From assembly GCA_023653785.1 (NCBI GenBank), contig JAMKCH010005351.1, positions 1-64,000 of the forward strand: 64,000 nucleotides of DNA, read 5' to 3'. The number at the start of each line of letters is the position of its first letter. Position 1 is the stretch's first letter. Both the position numbers and the translations under genes were made by a program. This stretch comes from Ophioderma brevispina (Eukaryota > Echinodermata > Ophiuroidea > Amphilepidida > Ophiodermatidae). The notes beneath the pieces were generated by a model. That model had not been told where the DNA came from. It searched no databases and was given only the letters and a program-made list of their open reading frames with translations. This document shows, piece by piece, positions 63,201-63,806 of this stretch.

Positions 63201-63806
63201 TATCCAGTACAGGTATTCTAACATACCCTGCAAATGATAGGACCAGAAGCAACCTAATAAGGACAAAATCGGAACTTCTAGTCATTACTGTCCGTTCGGA
63301 CACTTACTACAACACATAACTGAATGGAGATTCTTATCTTTGAACACTGCCGTTTTCTTCTTTTTCTGTAAATTCGTCAGTTAGAAAAAGTAACTTAAGA
63401 GAATTCTACAGACTTGTGCTTCACCTTTAAGCTATTCCTGCAAAATTAATAGATTTTGACTCTTTCGGATAAATCACTGATAGTGTCTTTAATTGGGTTG
63501 TTGATATTAATGCCCTGGTATGTTTTGACAAAAAAGGAAAAAAAAAGAAGGCAAATCTACTTTGGCAAACCGGGAAAAAAATTAAATCAAATTCAAAAGA
63601 GAAAAAAAGTGAAGATTATTATCTGTGACTAACACTTAACACCTTTTGTATTCTTGCAGTAATCCTAAGGGAGATGACGACGTCGCTCCGGGACTTGTCC
63701 GCTGGAGAAATGCTGTGGCCGCTTGTACGTCTGCCTCTCAGATAGTCCTGTGTTTGGGGATGCTTTAAAACGTATAATACAGGGGACAATTCCATCCATG
63801 AAAGTG
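4383..63806 (+). CDS. BAZ2B: BAZ2A/BAZ2B-like chromatin-remodelling subunit, multi-exon, partial at both ends
   Basis: This entry groups all exons listed separately below. BAZ2 proteins partner the ISWI ATPase SNF2H in the nucleus (NoRC-type complexes) and recruit silencing activities to chromatin. The exons give, in order: a Gln/Arg-rich coiled coil, an acidic region, an MBD/TAM domain, a long basic coiled coil, a DDT domain, WHIM1, a Glu-rich stretch, the WHIM/D-TOX motif (GQDRFKRRYWVLP), the conserved WFSILPRLPCDDDS block and the linker before the PHD finger. This order is that of BAZ2A/B; BAZ1 proteins lack the MBD. Most exon phases agree: 0 | 0-1 | 1-0 | 0-1 | 1-1 | 1-0, then 0-0 small exons, and 1-0 | 0-0 | 0-2 | 2-0 | 0-1 | 1-1 later. 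N-terminal exons and the PHD finger and bromodomain lie outside the window. BAZ2A and BAZ2B cannot be separated firmly; recalled similarity is closer to BAZ2B. Confidence is for the gene as a whole. Confidence 0.93.
4835..5181 (+). mobile_element. TTAA-flanked MITE, family AGGTCCATGGCCCGAT, copy 1
   Basis: TTAA lies at 4831-4834 and 5182-5185. It shares over most of its length the sequence of 11610-11954 and 46017-46302 (gaagaaagctactattttt, gtgaaatcttagggctaaa). It is inserted 44 bases after the exon donor at 4788, so the open frame running out of that exon ends inside it. Confidence 0.65.
6506..6578 (-). tRNA. tRNA-like gene or pseudogene, minus strand
   Basis: On the minus strand the run has an A box (TAGCTCAGTCGGTTAGAG), a D stem GCTC/GAGC, a T arm GCCGG-TTCAAAT-CCGGC and an anticodon stem TCGTG/TACGA around CATGTAA. 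The anticodon would be TGT (Thr), but position 33 is A instead of the near-universal T and the acceptor stem pairs at only six positions. A run of 14 T follows on the minus strand, as a Pol III terminator would. It is probably a decayed tRNA gene rather than a SINE, because no body follows the T arm. Confidence 0.5.
6717..6969. mobile_element. MITE, ends AATAGAGGTCTTTCACC
   Basis: The inverted ends are AATAGAGGTCTTTCACC and GGTGGAAGACCTCTATT. A 5'-truncated copy lies at 7608-7832 and a diverged copy at 15413-15649. The interior carries a cattcccggcaagatggc stretch. It sits just upstream of exon 7047. Confidence 0.65.
7047..7272 (+). CDS. BAZ2B: BAZ2 exon: acidic Ser/Asp/Glu region, copy 1
   Basis: The acceptor is ttactttaccag and the donor is gaagaag|gtgagg. 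The exon is 226 nt, phase 0 in and 1 out. It encodes VNGKPEASTPASTMSSIAAS, then a Ser/Thr/Pro stretch, IPADRFHGIDSDEE, and an acidic run of alternating E, S and D ending SQEEE. It fits the preceding exon (phase 0 out) and the MBD exon at 9891 (phase 1 in). A second, protein-identical copy lies at 7910-8135. The copies cannot be spliced one after the other because each ends in phase 1 and starts in phase 0. So only one is used per transcript, or the pair is an assembly product. Acidic serine runs of this type are usual CK2-like phosphorylation substrates (family knowledge, not tested here). Confidence 0.8.
7504..7587. mobile_element. truncated hairpin MITE (GGTGGGTTCATACTTC family)
   Basis: This is the first half of the element at 8674-8823. 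It breaks off at tacatc into a 22-base A run, then restarts with sequence already present at 6745. That abrupt join marks the boundary between the two duplicated segments. Confidence 0.6.
7910..8135 (+). CDS. BAZ2B: BAZ2 exon: acidic Ser/Asp/Glu region, copy 2
   Basis: This second copy of the exon at 7047-7272 has the same length (226 nt), phases and splice sites (acceptor ctttgccag, donor gaagaag|gtaagg). The base differences I can see inside the exon are all synonymous (aat/aac Asn, ttt/ttc Phe, tcc/tct Ser, gca/gcg Ala, agc/agt Ser), so the encoded peptide is unchanged. It is followed by a 306-bp inverted-repeat element at 8182-8487 that copy 1 lacks. It could be a mutually exclusive exon, a recent tandem duplicate, or the other haplotype placed in tandem by the assembler. 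The synonymous-only pattern says that both sequences have been under protein-level selection. Confidence 0.75.
8182..8487. mobile_element. 306-bp MITE with TA target duplication and visible empty site
   Basis: The terminal inverted repeats are about 34 bp, starting TAGTCGGGGACAGAATAAG at the left and mirrored as ...CTCTGTCCCTGACTA at the right. It is flanked by TA on both sides. The other duplicate (7310-7325) reads ttgaatagtaataac without it, so the empty site is known exactly. TA duplication and this size fit a Tc1/mariner-type MITE. Confidence 0.8.
8674..8823. mobile_element. hairpin MITE, full copy
   Basis: It is 150 bp. The left arm, tcatacttcgtcggcagac, is mirrored by gtctacagatgaagtatga, with gctagcctttcgaacatg against catgtttgaaaggctagc inside. 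Another copy is at 40660-40808. Confidence 0.75.
9049..9185. mobile_element. hAT-like MITE
   Basis: Ends are CAGGCGCGGATCTAGG and CCTGGATCCGCCCCTG, a near-perfect inverted pair of the CAGGGGCGGATCCAGG type common in hAT elements. It is 137 bp with no coding capacity. Confidence 0.6.
9891..10357 (+). CDS. BAZ2B: BAZ2 exon: acidic stretch, NLS and MBD/TAM domain
   Basis: The acceptor is ttgttttcttttgcag and the donor aaaat|gtaagc. The exon is 467 nt, phase 1 in and 0 out. It opens with an acidic segment (SSDSGSELESDSEEEQ) and a DSEAR hexapeptide-like repeat. A basic cluster PRKRMR, a likely nuclear localisation signal, follows. The MBD/TAM domain runs from about 10115 to 10341: HPLDHGWRRQVVIRQ, DVIYYAPCGKKLRTYPEV, and SREHFSFSAKIRVGEFLNP. 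The PCGKKLR core and the FSFSAKIRVG end are diagnostic of the BAZ2 MBD. In BAZ2A the domain binds nucleic acids without strict methyl-CpG selectivity (family knowledge). This is the firmest single identification in the window. Confidence 0.95.
10549..10874 (+). mobile_element. TTAA-flanked MITE, family AGGTGC-TTCCGAT, copy 1
   Basis: TTAA lies at 10545-10548, and the right side is degenerate (gtaa). It starts AGGTGCATGTTCCGAT and ends ATTGGAACAAGCACCT. The internal block gatatcagatga...ccgtatttttctc is shared with 33744-34085 and 43853-44187. Confidence 0.7.
11206..11380 (+). CDS. BAZ2B: BAZ2 exon: post-MBD basic helix
   Basis: The acceptor is ttctttcaatttcag and the donor acaacaag|gtattg. 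The exon is 175 nt, phase 0 in and 1 out. It encodes GIVFEKLSEEELQNRVDILC, then NRKPRNMRQVKAAERKRITQ and ELAKRAAMVKQRKKLEQQ. It follows the MBD exon in frame and starts the long Lys/Arg/Gln/Glu-rich coiled coil that links the MBD to the DDT domain in BAZ2 proteins. No AT-hook core (GRP) is visible, unlike human BAZ2A, which carries AT-hooks. The short Lys/Arg clusters may add nuclear localisation. Confidence 0.88.
11610..11954 (+). mobile_element. TTAA-flanked MITE, family AGGTCCATGGCCCGAT, copy 2
   Basis: TTAA lies at 11606-11609 and 11955-11958. Ends are AGGTCCATGGCCCGAT and ATCGGACCAGCCCCCT. It is 345 bp and the best preserved of three copies. Confidence 0.75.
13135..13227 (+). CDS. BAZ2B: BAZ2 exon: coiled coil, AQLQAQ segment
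   Basis: The acceptor is gatcaattttgcag and the donor cagcaag|gtgaga. The exon is 93 nt, 31 codons, phase 1 to 1. It encodes EMARRIAEAKMRRKMERQAQ followed by LQAQREARRQQ. The segment AQLQAQ here resembles the AQLQ peptide of the candidate microexons further downstream, which suggests they could have arisen by copying of a coiled-coil heptad piece. In vertebrate BAZ2B the equivalent helix runs straight into the segment coded here at 22792. Confidence 0.85.
14360..14805. repeat. direct duplication around a CTATAGCTGG element
   Basis: A run of about 115 bases from aagacacaccccaatcac to gaggagtacttctatttttt occurs at 14360-14475 and again at 14683-14805. Between them lie one fragment of the CCAGCTATAGCTGG repeat (14487-14660) and an A run of 19. 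The A-run join recalls the one at 7588. Confidence 0.7.
15225..15236 (+). CDS. BAZ2B: candidate 12-nt microexon (AQLQ), divergent copy
   Basis: The sequence ctcaattacaag lies between gaag (AG acceptor, weak pyrimidine tract) and gtaggg. In phase 1 to 1 it reads AQLQ and keeps the reading frame between the flanking exons at 13135 and 22792. The surrounding bases (tattatatgt upstream and gtaggg downstream) are homologous to the two better copies at 17105 and 17570. The acceptor is poorer than theirs. No transcript evidence can be read from DNA, so this is a candidate only; it could be a decayed copy. Confidence 0.3.
17105..17116 (+). CDS. BAZ2B: candidate 12-nt microexon (AQLQ), tandem copy 1
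   Basis: The acceptor is accatttgcag, the 12-nt exon is cccaactacaag, and the donor is gtaggg. Phase 1 to 1 gives AQLQ and preserves frame. It lies inside the first unit of a near-identical 465-bp tandem repeat (16773-17237). The placement at a coiled-coil position, the phase match with both neighbours and the donor quality argue for a real or recently real exon. Its very small size means a chance match cannot be excluded. Confidence 0.42.
17570..17581 (+). CDS. BAZ2B: candidate 12-nt microexon (AQLQ), tandem copy 2
   Basis: This is identical in splice context and coding sequence to the copy at 17105, 465 bp upstream, and sits in the second repeat unit (17238-17702). Splicing both would add AQLQAQLQ to the coiled coil without shifting frame. 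If the 465-bp repeat is an assembly artefact, only one of the two exists. Confidence 0.42.
19509..19529 (+). CDS. BAZ2B: candidate 21-nt microexon (AQSAQIQ)
   Basis: The acceptor is attgatgaccgcag and the donor gattcaag|gtagaa. The exon is 21 nt, phase 1 to 1, and encodes AQSAQIQ. This is seven residues, exactly one heptad, and it reads smoothly between REARRQQ (13135 exon) and ALQMAEAKKR (22792 exon). The pattern AQxxQ and the gtag-type donor resemble the AQLQ microexons. It is the most convincing of the four because of length and heptad fit. Confidence 0.45.
19860..20283 (-). mobile_element. tRNA-derived SINE, minus strand
   Basis: The minus-strand start has an A box (TGGTCTAATAGTTAGG) and a B box (GGGTTCAAATCCTGG), about 55 bases apart. 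A body follows with the gtccccTCCGAAGAACGGGA-type stretch often seen in invertebrate SINEs. The 3' end is not sharp. The 70-codon frame inside it is not a gene. Confidence 0.65.
21131..21809. mobile_element. hAT-like non-autonomous element
   Basis: Ends are CAGTGGCGGCACTAG and CATGGTGCCGCCCTTG. The flanks agttgtgc and agttgcac form a plausible, slightly diverged 8-bp target duplication. A separate palindrome (21182-21371) lies inside. There is no transposase frame. Confidence 0.6.
21182..21371. repeat. long palindrome, arms of about 75 bp
   Basis: The left arm, gagaataaaggtatgatttt...gaaaccaaggcga, is mirrored by tcgccttggtttc...aaaatcatacctttatattctc. The loop holds aggccggaggccgagctc. It would form a strong hairpin in RNA or single-stranded DNA and is likely a MITE nested in the hAT-like element. 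Confidence 0.8.
22792..22919 (+). CDS. BAZ2B: BAZ2 exon: basic coiled coil
   Basis: The acceptor is tgtttcttttctacttttcag and the donor attgag|gtaaca. The exon is 128 nt, phase 1 in and 0 out. It encodes ALQMAEAKKREKDHRRMLKE, then QQKIARMQQLRLEREMRNHQ and IIE. The block QQxKIxRxQQxRxExExRxxQIxE is well conserved in BAZ2B. In vertebrates the next residues are a Lys/Glu-rich AKKKKKEEAANAKLLEAEKR-type segment, which I could not find between here and the exon at 28485. Confidence 0.88.
24945..25205 (-). mobile_element. truncated SINE, same 3' tail family
   Basis: The ataataataat tail followed by tttatatagcgcc on the plus strand matches the tails of the SINEs at 40284 and 54413. The inner part is diverged and no intact A/B boxes are seen. 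Confidence 0.4.
25352..25500. repeat. tandem repeat, about 78-bp unit, two copies
   Basis: cgggttcggggtt...gatgtgttcccctgcat...cgtaaagg...cgacta occurs twice in a row. Function is unknown. Confidence 0.7.
25729..26605. mobile_element. large foldback element, arms of about 430 bp
   Basis: aggatgggcacatacacc at the left is mirrored by atgcccacccct at the right. The mirror continues inward: ttggctgctgaaaac / cagattcatttttggcagcc, tccatgattttaaattttgca / tgcaaaatttaaaatcca, and gcatagcagtaaatagaata against its inverse near 26265. Almost the whole element is one diverged hairpin. The short frames inside are not genes. Confidence 0.7.
28485..28525 (+). CDS. BAZ2B: BAZ2 small exon (QQALLLKHQ), one base short
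   Basis: The acceptor is tttctttcttgtag and the donor caccag|gtaagt, both strong. The 41 nt read EGKSEQQA in phase 0. After an apparent one-base deletion in the gct-tg stretch they read LLLKHQ. The family segment is RRQQAVLLKHQ, so the exon should be 42 nt, phase 0 to 0. As written it hits a stop (tga), which is best explained as a sequence error. It joins in frame with the microexon at 30960. Confidence 0.6.
29014..29576. mobile_element. TTAA-flanked foldback element, family AGCAATA, copy 2
   Basis: TTAA lies at 29010-29013 and 29577-29580. Ends are AGCAATAATAGCACAT and ATGTGCTATTATTGCT. It is 563 bp, very similar to 3519-4047 (cggttgcattggtaactggc, gctgctggaaacggcctt). Confidence 0.75.
30546..30660. 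repeat. GT-rich microsatellite
   Basis: tgtgtgtg interspersed with tagtgtgtgcat runs for about 115 bases, lying 300 bases before exon 30960. Confidence 0.85.
30960..30992 (+). CDS. BAZ2B: BAZ2 33-nt microexon (ERERRKHLLIL)
   Basis: The acceptor is cgcacttaaccag and the donor attttg|gtaagg. The exon is 33 nt, 11 codons, phase 0 to 0. It encodes ERERRKHLLIL. Vertebrate BAZ2B has an 11-residue segment of the form ExERHRLDMVW at exactly this point, between LLKHQ and ERERRRQHMM, so the microexon seems old and conserved. Its symmetric phase makes it a natural cassette exon. Confidence 0.65.
30993..33194. other. intron, dispersed repeat content
   Basis: 31630-31850 is related to 18620-18860, 32000-32160 to 34860-35100 and 49250-49400, and 32985-33090 to 15780-15910. 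32240-32340 is A/T homopolymer. No exon is seen. Confidence 0.5.
33195..33259 (+). CDS. BAZ2B: BAZ2 exon (ERERR-QHMMLVRALEARKKAE), frame broken
   Basis: The acceptor is near atgcaatggtgcag and the donor gcggag|gtgaga. The part from 33212 reads QHMMLVRALEARKKAE, a near-perfect match to the vertebrate BAZ2 QHMMLMxALEARKKAE block. The first bases read ERERR in another frame, and an in-frame tag appears at the join. Restoring one missing base at the acceptor and one before cagcac would give a 66-nt phase 0-0 exon. A smaller exon starting at 33212 (acceptor gtag) is an alternative that needs no correction. Confidence 0.65.
33744..34085 (+). mobile_element. TTAA-flanked MITE, family AGGTGC-TTCCGAT, copy 2
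   Basis: It contains gatatcagatgactgccgta and ccaagatataaacaaaaac and ends in accaccttTTAA-like sequence, as in 10549-10874. A poorer version is at 35578-36127, in the second copy of the duplicated stretch. It lies directly upstream of exon 34151. Confidence 0.6.
34151..34279 (+). CDS. BAZ2B: BAZ2 exon (EKxRAKQEKKADKKMQK...), assembly copy 1, frame broken
   Basis: Read with small indels, the DNA gives EKERAKQEKKADKKMQK, then a damaged stretch, then an ELxMARELKKPxED-like segment. The vertebrate counterpart is EKERLKQEKRDEKRLNK followed by LELEMAKELKKPNEDM. Missing single bases (gagaagaaag for gagaaggaaag) interrupt the frame. A second version of the same exon is at 36196, with different errors. 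Comparing the two suggests both derive from one true exon. The 3' boundary is uncertain. Confidence 0.55.
35520..37460. repeat. second version of the 33700-35320 segment
   Basis: It carries its own version of every landmark listed for 33700-35320, with extra and missing bases. The frames of 60-121 codons here run through the MITE and GC patch and are not genes. Confidence 0.75.
36196..36333 (+). CDS. BAZ2B: BAZ2 exon (EKERAKQERK...), assembly copy 2, frame broken
   Basis: The acceptor is cttgtcggccag. The text starts gagaaggaaagagctaag and gives EKERAKQERK in frame 0. It then loses frame (taa) by an apparent extra base and returns as KMQKVEDSHH. Further on ELNLARDL and EDMK match the family MAKELKKPNEDM block. 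This copy lies in the 35520-37460 version of the duplicated stretch. I read it as the same exon as 34151-34279, seen in another haplotype or read. Confidence 0.55.
36334..40070. other. intron before the DDT exons
   Basis: The first 1.1 kb is the second version of the duplicated stretch. 37470-39480 shows nothing recognisable. 39497-40022 is the AGGTCA-array repeat. The residues expected between EDM and RIPGLxL (about ten) are not identified and may be in the damaged 40071 exon. Confidence 0.5.
39497..40022 (+). mobile_element. CCAGCTATAGCTGG repeat with AGGTCA array
   Basis: It starts with the palindrome CCAGCTATAGCTGG, then caggaccacttagc, a gtgtgtatgtg tract, and cctcaattgaaagtttaac. An array of aaaggtcaaaggtca units follows (39672-39845). 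It ends near agcgcgaaagccgagaacc. Partial copies are at 14487, 41908 and 43079-43510. The class is unknown; the ends look like a non-LTR or Helitron-like fragment rather than a TIR element. It ends less than 50 bp before exon 40071. Confidence 0.6.
40071..40180 (+). CDS. BAZ2B: BAZ2 exon: start of DDT domain (CLMVVEFLHNF), frame broken
   Basis: The acceptor is ctgtctttttccctaccag, an excellent tract, and the donor is cggactag|gtacgt. The segment CLMVVEFLHNF at 40128-40160 is the first helix of the DDT domain (family DCLMVVxFLxNFG). Upstream, IRLP and LI recall the RIPGLVLSG approach, and downstream EPLGL appears in a shifted frame, matching the family GKVLGF before the next exon. At least two small indels are needed. 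It ends in phase 1, as the next exon (41314) requires. Confidence 0.65.
40284..40620 (-). mobile_element. tRNA-derived SINE, minus strand, with 12-bp target duplication
   Basis: On the minus strand: an A box in TGGTCCAGTGGATATGACT, a B box in GGTTGTGGGTTCGGCCCC, a body, then GCGCTTTATAAAAGCC and an (AT)-rich tail. CAGATGGAAGAT occurs at 40272-40283 and 40621-40632, a perfect target-site duplication, so the insertion is fairly recent. Confidence 0.85.
40660..40808. mobile_element. hairpin MITE, second full copy
   Basis: GGTGGGTTCATACTTCATCG is mirrored by gatgaagtatgaactcgcc. It is the same element as 8674-8823. Confidence 0.75.
40822..41108 (+). mobile_element. tRNA-derived SINE, plus strand
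   Basis: The tRNA-like head at 40824-40896 has an A box (TGGCTTAGTGGTTAGAG) and a B box (GGGTTCGAACTCC), followed by a non-tRNA body (ggcgctcggcatttaaagaa) and aggatttaacttttaacc. The anticodon loop is atypical, so it is a SINE head rather than a working tRNA. The 64-codon frame at 40914 is repeat. Confidence 0.7.
41314..41456 (+). CDS. BAZ2B: BAZ2 exon: DDT domain core
   Basis: The acceptor is gctatttgatcag and the donor aacaat|gtaagt. The exon is 143 nt, phase 1 in and 0 out. It encodes DEDDIPTMTVLQAGLFNDQD, then HIDEVITLTVQLLSMAVDDP and GLLGELNN. The VLQxGLxN and LxVxLLSxAVxDPGL signatures are those of the DDT domain of BAZ2A/B, which with the WHIM motifs contacts ISWI and linker DNA. The frame is clean and the splice sites are strong. 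Confidence 0.93.
41739..41840 (+). CDS. BAZ2B: BAZ2 exon: DDT domain C-terminal part
   Basis: The acceptor is tttgttttccaccag and the donor aatcag|gtatgt. The exon is 102 nt, 34 codons, phase 0 to 0. It encodes TSYGEKLDDVIVTENNMSEM followed by LRLFMVRTNGKENQ. The vertebrate form is TALGExLxNVGVNRDNVSEILQIFM, so the positions of LGE, NxSE and LxxFM agree. It joins either the WHIM exon at 44251 directly (in frame) or the candidate exon at 42671 (out of frame with 44251). Confidence 0.92.
41908..42000 (+). mobile_element. fragment of the CCAGCTATAGCTGG repeat
   Basis: gggctgccagctatagctgg, accacttagcaatccgttg and a gtatgtgtgg tract match the head of 39497-40022. The AGGTCA array is absent here. 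Confidence 0.65.
42671..42722 (+). CDS. candidate alternative exon in DDT/WHIM linker
   Basis: A (T)9AG acceptor and a gcag|gtaata donor bound 52 nt that read QPEESVKEKKLAFKDAA in phase 0. The peptide ESVKEKKLAF resembles the vertebrate linker ELTESLKTKAFQAH at this place. The neighbours at 41739 and 44251 already join in phase 0, and inserting 52 nt would shift frame. It could be a mutually exclusive or poison exon, an exon with an indel error, or a chance open stretch. Confidence 0.35.
43079..43510 (+). mobile_element. CCAGCTATAGCTGG repeat, tail part with AGGTCA half-sites
   Basis: It contains caattggaaccaaacttct, several aaggtcaaaggtcatg units and the gcgcgaaagccgagagg end found at 40010-40030. 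The head is missing. Confidence 0.6.
43853..44187 (-). mobile_element. TTAA-flanked MITE, family AGGTGC-TTCCGAT, minus orientation
   Basis: TTAA lies at 43849-43852 and 44188-44191. Ends are AGGGGCTTGTTCCGAT and CGGGACAAGCACCT. It is 335 bp and ends 63 bp before the WHIM exon at 44251, so it lies close to the branch-point region. Confidence 0.75.
44251..44435 (+). CDS. BAZ2B: BAZ2 exon: WHIM1 and start of WHIM2
   Basis: The acceptor is tttctatctcttgtccag and the donor agaaa|gtaagt. The exon is 185 nt, phase 0 in and 2 out. It encodes LSEALIRVPYRALSAVQKAS, then VLAFLVNQLVCSQSVMQQID, TEMNKVSDL and RRDKWVVEGKLRK. The KASVLAFLxNxL block is the WHIM1 motif and LRRDKWVVEGKLRKLR is characteristic of BAZ2A/B. 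WHIM motifs cooperate with DDT in ISWI binding and nucleosome spacing. The frame is clean. Confidence 0.95.
44786..45080 (+). CDS. BAZ2B: BAZ2 exon: Lys-rich then Glu/Asp-rich acidic region
   Basis: The acceptor is accttcctaattttcag and the donor caaaag|gtaagg. The exon is 295 nt, phase 2 in and 0 out. It completes KLRKLRVLQAKKFGRKSTPK, followed by a Ser/Pro/Asp linker. A long Glu/Asp run of about 45 residues with a few Lys and Gly follows, and it ends DGITMEEIQKKMEKLQK. The same acidic-then-EELEKQIEKLSKQ layout occurs in BAZ2B. The end is a short amphipathic helix that leads into the next exon (QHSQFRHKIFD). The donor is immediately followed by an 800-bp inverted-repeat insertion. Confidence 0.92.
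45087..45890. mobile_element. insertion with 28-bp inverted ends at the exon 44786 donor
   Basis: aaaaagaagtttgtctctgg (after a seven-base gtaaggc donor) is mirrored by ccagagaccaacttcttttt at 45862-45890. It is about 804 bp, contains a 29-base T run and GC-rich patches, and has no clear transposase. It is AT-run bordered, so a retro-type insertion is also possible. Confidence 0.6.
45891..47618. other. intron before the large exon
   Basis: Apart from the TTAA MITE at 46017, nothing is recognised. Minus frames at 46431 and 47433 have no family resemblance and are not called. Confidence 0.5.
46017..46302 (+). mobile_element. TTAA-flanked MITE, family AGGTCCATGGCCCGAT, copy 3
   Basis: TTAA lies at 46013-46016 and 46303-46306. 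It starts AGAGCCATGGCCCGAT. It is shortened relative to 11610-11954. Confidence 0.7.
47619..49131 (+). CDS. BAZ2B: BAZ2 large exon: WHIM/D-TOX motif, SUMO-type sites, PxDLS motifs
   Basis: The acceptor is cctctttgaaaacag and the donor accaaaag|gtagga. The exon is 1513 nt, phase 0 in and 1 out. It starts QHSQFRHKIFDACHSMRATT, then FGQDRFKRRYWVLPHAGGIY and VEGMES, the conserved WHIM3/D-TOX block of BAZ2. A Lys/Glu region follows with three clustered psi-KxE sites (VKME, IKNE, VKKE at 47799-47846). The middle is Ser/Thr/Pro-rich and disordered, with PTDLS at 48240. The conserved block WFSILPRLPCDDDSLT is at 48676-48723. A hydrophobic Met/Pro-rich stretch, PLDLS (48942) and another VKKE (49020) come near the end, followed by EEEEEDRESQAIASMKAMLD. 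It has one continuous open frame. Confidence 0.96.
48240..48254 (+). other. PTDLS motif (CtBP-type) in BAZ2 exon
   Basis: The codons cct act gat ctg agt give PTDLS followed by Lys-Arg. PxDLS is the core of CtBP corepressor-binding motifs. It lies in a disordered region, as such motifs usually do. Confidence 0.45.
48942..48956 (+). other. PLDLS motif (CtBP-type) in BAZ2 exon
   Basis: The codons ccg cta gat ctc agc give PLDLS, the strongest form of the CtBP-binding consensus, preceded by MNG and followed by NPMISVVPP. Confidence 0.5.
49132..50507. other. intron
   Basis: 49190-49400 is a dispersed repeat also seen at 34860-35100 and 37040-37250 (gggtattgaa...ggccattccag). 49411-49630 is a MITE. 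The rest shows nothing recognisable. Confidence 0.5.
49411..49630. mobile_element. GC-richer MITE, ends AATAGCCGGGAGCGG
   Basis: AATAGCCGGGAGCGGAC is mirrored by GTCAGCCCGCTCCAGGCTATT. It is 220 bp with two internal ttttcaccgcgat repeats and stands out from AT-rich surroundings. Confidence 0.65.
50508..50666 (+). CDS. BAZ2B: BAZ2 exon: GWW motif and helical repressor region
   Basis: The acceptor is cgtttcatttttttcag and the donor gtgatt|gtgagt. The exon is 159 nt, phase 1 in and 1 out. It encodes DLQEGWWQITNMDQLRHLMR, then CLQPRGIRERILQKTLQKYA and DFCEKACNKGISD. The vertebrate form is GWWRIxDPEDLKALLKVLHLRGIREKALQKQIQKH, so identity is clear. It follows the previous exon's PKPIPK-type end in frame. 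The donor could instead be used a little downstream (gggg|gtattt). Confidence 0.9.
51518..51664 (+). CDS. BAZ2B: BAZ2 exon: VxxIEEMEEKV helix, frame broken
   Basis: The acceptor is ttgattattttacag and the donor gaaaaag|gtatcc. The last part reads ANKKVVESIEEMEEK in phase 1 out, similar to the family VLxxVEDLERRV helix. The middle (CQERETDMKEIM) is in another frame and recalls the VEExAxExDLxVL segment before it. The first third (RSQIEDGKEQK) is not recognisable. Two or more small indels would be needed, as in the other exons of this stretch. Confidence 0.5.
52440..52641. mobile_element. hAT-like MITE, ends CAGTGGCGTAGCCAG
   Basis: CAGTGGCGTAGCCAGGC is mirrored by TCTGGCTACGCCACTG. It is 202 bp, with poly-G/poly-C tracts inside. 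It ends less than 60 bp before the broken exon at 52690. Confidence 0.75.
52690..52845 (+). CDS. BAZ2B: BAZ2 exon: KGWxxP to NPLDIAxxRLEALE segment, frame broken
   Basis: The boundaries are approximate. Read across frames, the DNA gives SL-VKGWVLP, then ESLEGAETSGSNLLNIA and (I)RRLEARSPIGRL. The vertebrate sequence has SLQVKGWMCP, then the DESSAHALExxSDNPLDIAVTRLADLERNIERR segment, in the same order. The spacing is shorter, consistent with missing bases or a shortened loop. An acceptor could be the pyrimidine-rich ctctcttctccttgtgaag. It sits just after a 202-bp hAT-like element. Confidence 0.45.
53065..53340. mobile_element. hairpin MITE with inverted ends of about 69 bp
   Basis: The left end, ggtattttcaaagggagtct, and tttaaaccagggttagtcct are mirrored at the right by aggactaaccctggtttaaa and agactccctttcagaatacc. 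It is 276 bp in all, with the arms near 90 percent alike by eye. Confidence 0.85.
54413..55125 (-). mobile_element. SINE, minus strand, split by a TTAA MITE
   Basis: aataataataaccag and tttttatatagcac at the left, and caatcatttcgcttcattta, cctatcagcac and ttttccactggaccacaca at the right, match the SINE at 40284-40620. A 354-bp element sits between the two parts. Confidence 0.75.
54458..54811. mobile_element. TTAA-flanked MITE, family AGGCACTATC, copy 1, nested in a SINE
   Basis: TTAA lies at 54454-54457 and 54812-54815. Ends are AGGCACTATCAGTGATT and AATTACTGATAGTGCCT. A second copy is at 63131-63488. The host SINE dates the insertion as younger than that SINE. Confidence 0.85.
55925..56102. 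mobile_element. hairpin MITE with a G21 tract
   Basis: agaataaagg is mirrored by cctttattct, with cataatgtgtccgaggtcgg against ggccgaggatacattatg inside. A run of about 21 G interrupts the right arm. Confidence 0.6.
60847..60930. repeat. short tandem repeat, about 38-bp unit
   Basis: gaaacaccaaatttcattgt, then gtgttttgatttgaaacacc and again gtgttttgatttgagtaacc: two full units and a partial one. Confidence 0.6.
63131..63488. mobile_element. TTAA-flanked MITE, family AGGCACTATC, copy 2
   Basis: TTAA lies at 63127-63130 and 63489-63492. Ends are AGGCACTATCAGTGATT and AATCACTGATAGTGTCT. It is 358 bp, colinear with 54458-54811, and lies 170 bp before exon 63660. Confidence 0.85.
63660..63806 (+). 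CDS. BAZ2B: BAZ2 exon just before the PHD finger, frame broken near its end
   Basis: The acceptor is ccttttgtattcttgcag and the donor aaagtg|gtaggt. The exon is 147 nt. It encodes NPKGDDDVAPGLVRWRNAVA, then ACTSASQIVLCLGML. After one missing or extra base it continues as IPSMKV. The family sequence is EEDIAPGLRVWRRALSEARSAAQVALCIQQLxKSIxWEKSIMKV, which leads directly into the first Cys pair of the PHD finger. The PHD finger itself is not in the remaining 194 bases. A ctttaa stop at 63762-63767 marks the frame break. Confidence 0.75.

Larger units (their letters stand above)
52846..63659. other. 10.8-kb intron before the PHD-proximal exon
   Basis: It holds MITEs at 53065, 55925, 54458 (in a SINE) and 63131, and homopolymers at 56067 and 57221. 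Large stretches (53960-54400, 56110-57190, 57660-63120) are AT-rich with no recognised exon. Two GC-richer islands with splice-like borders at 53372-53450 and 57349-57404 are described under findings. Confidence 0.5.
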
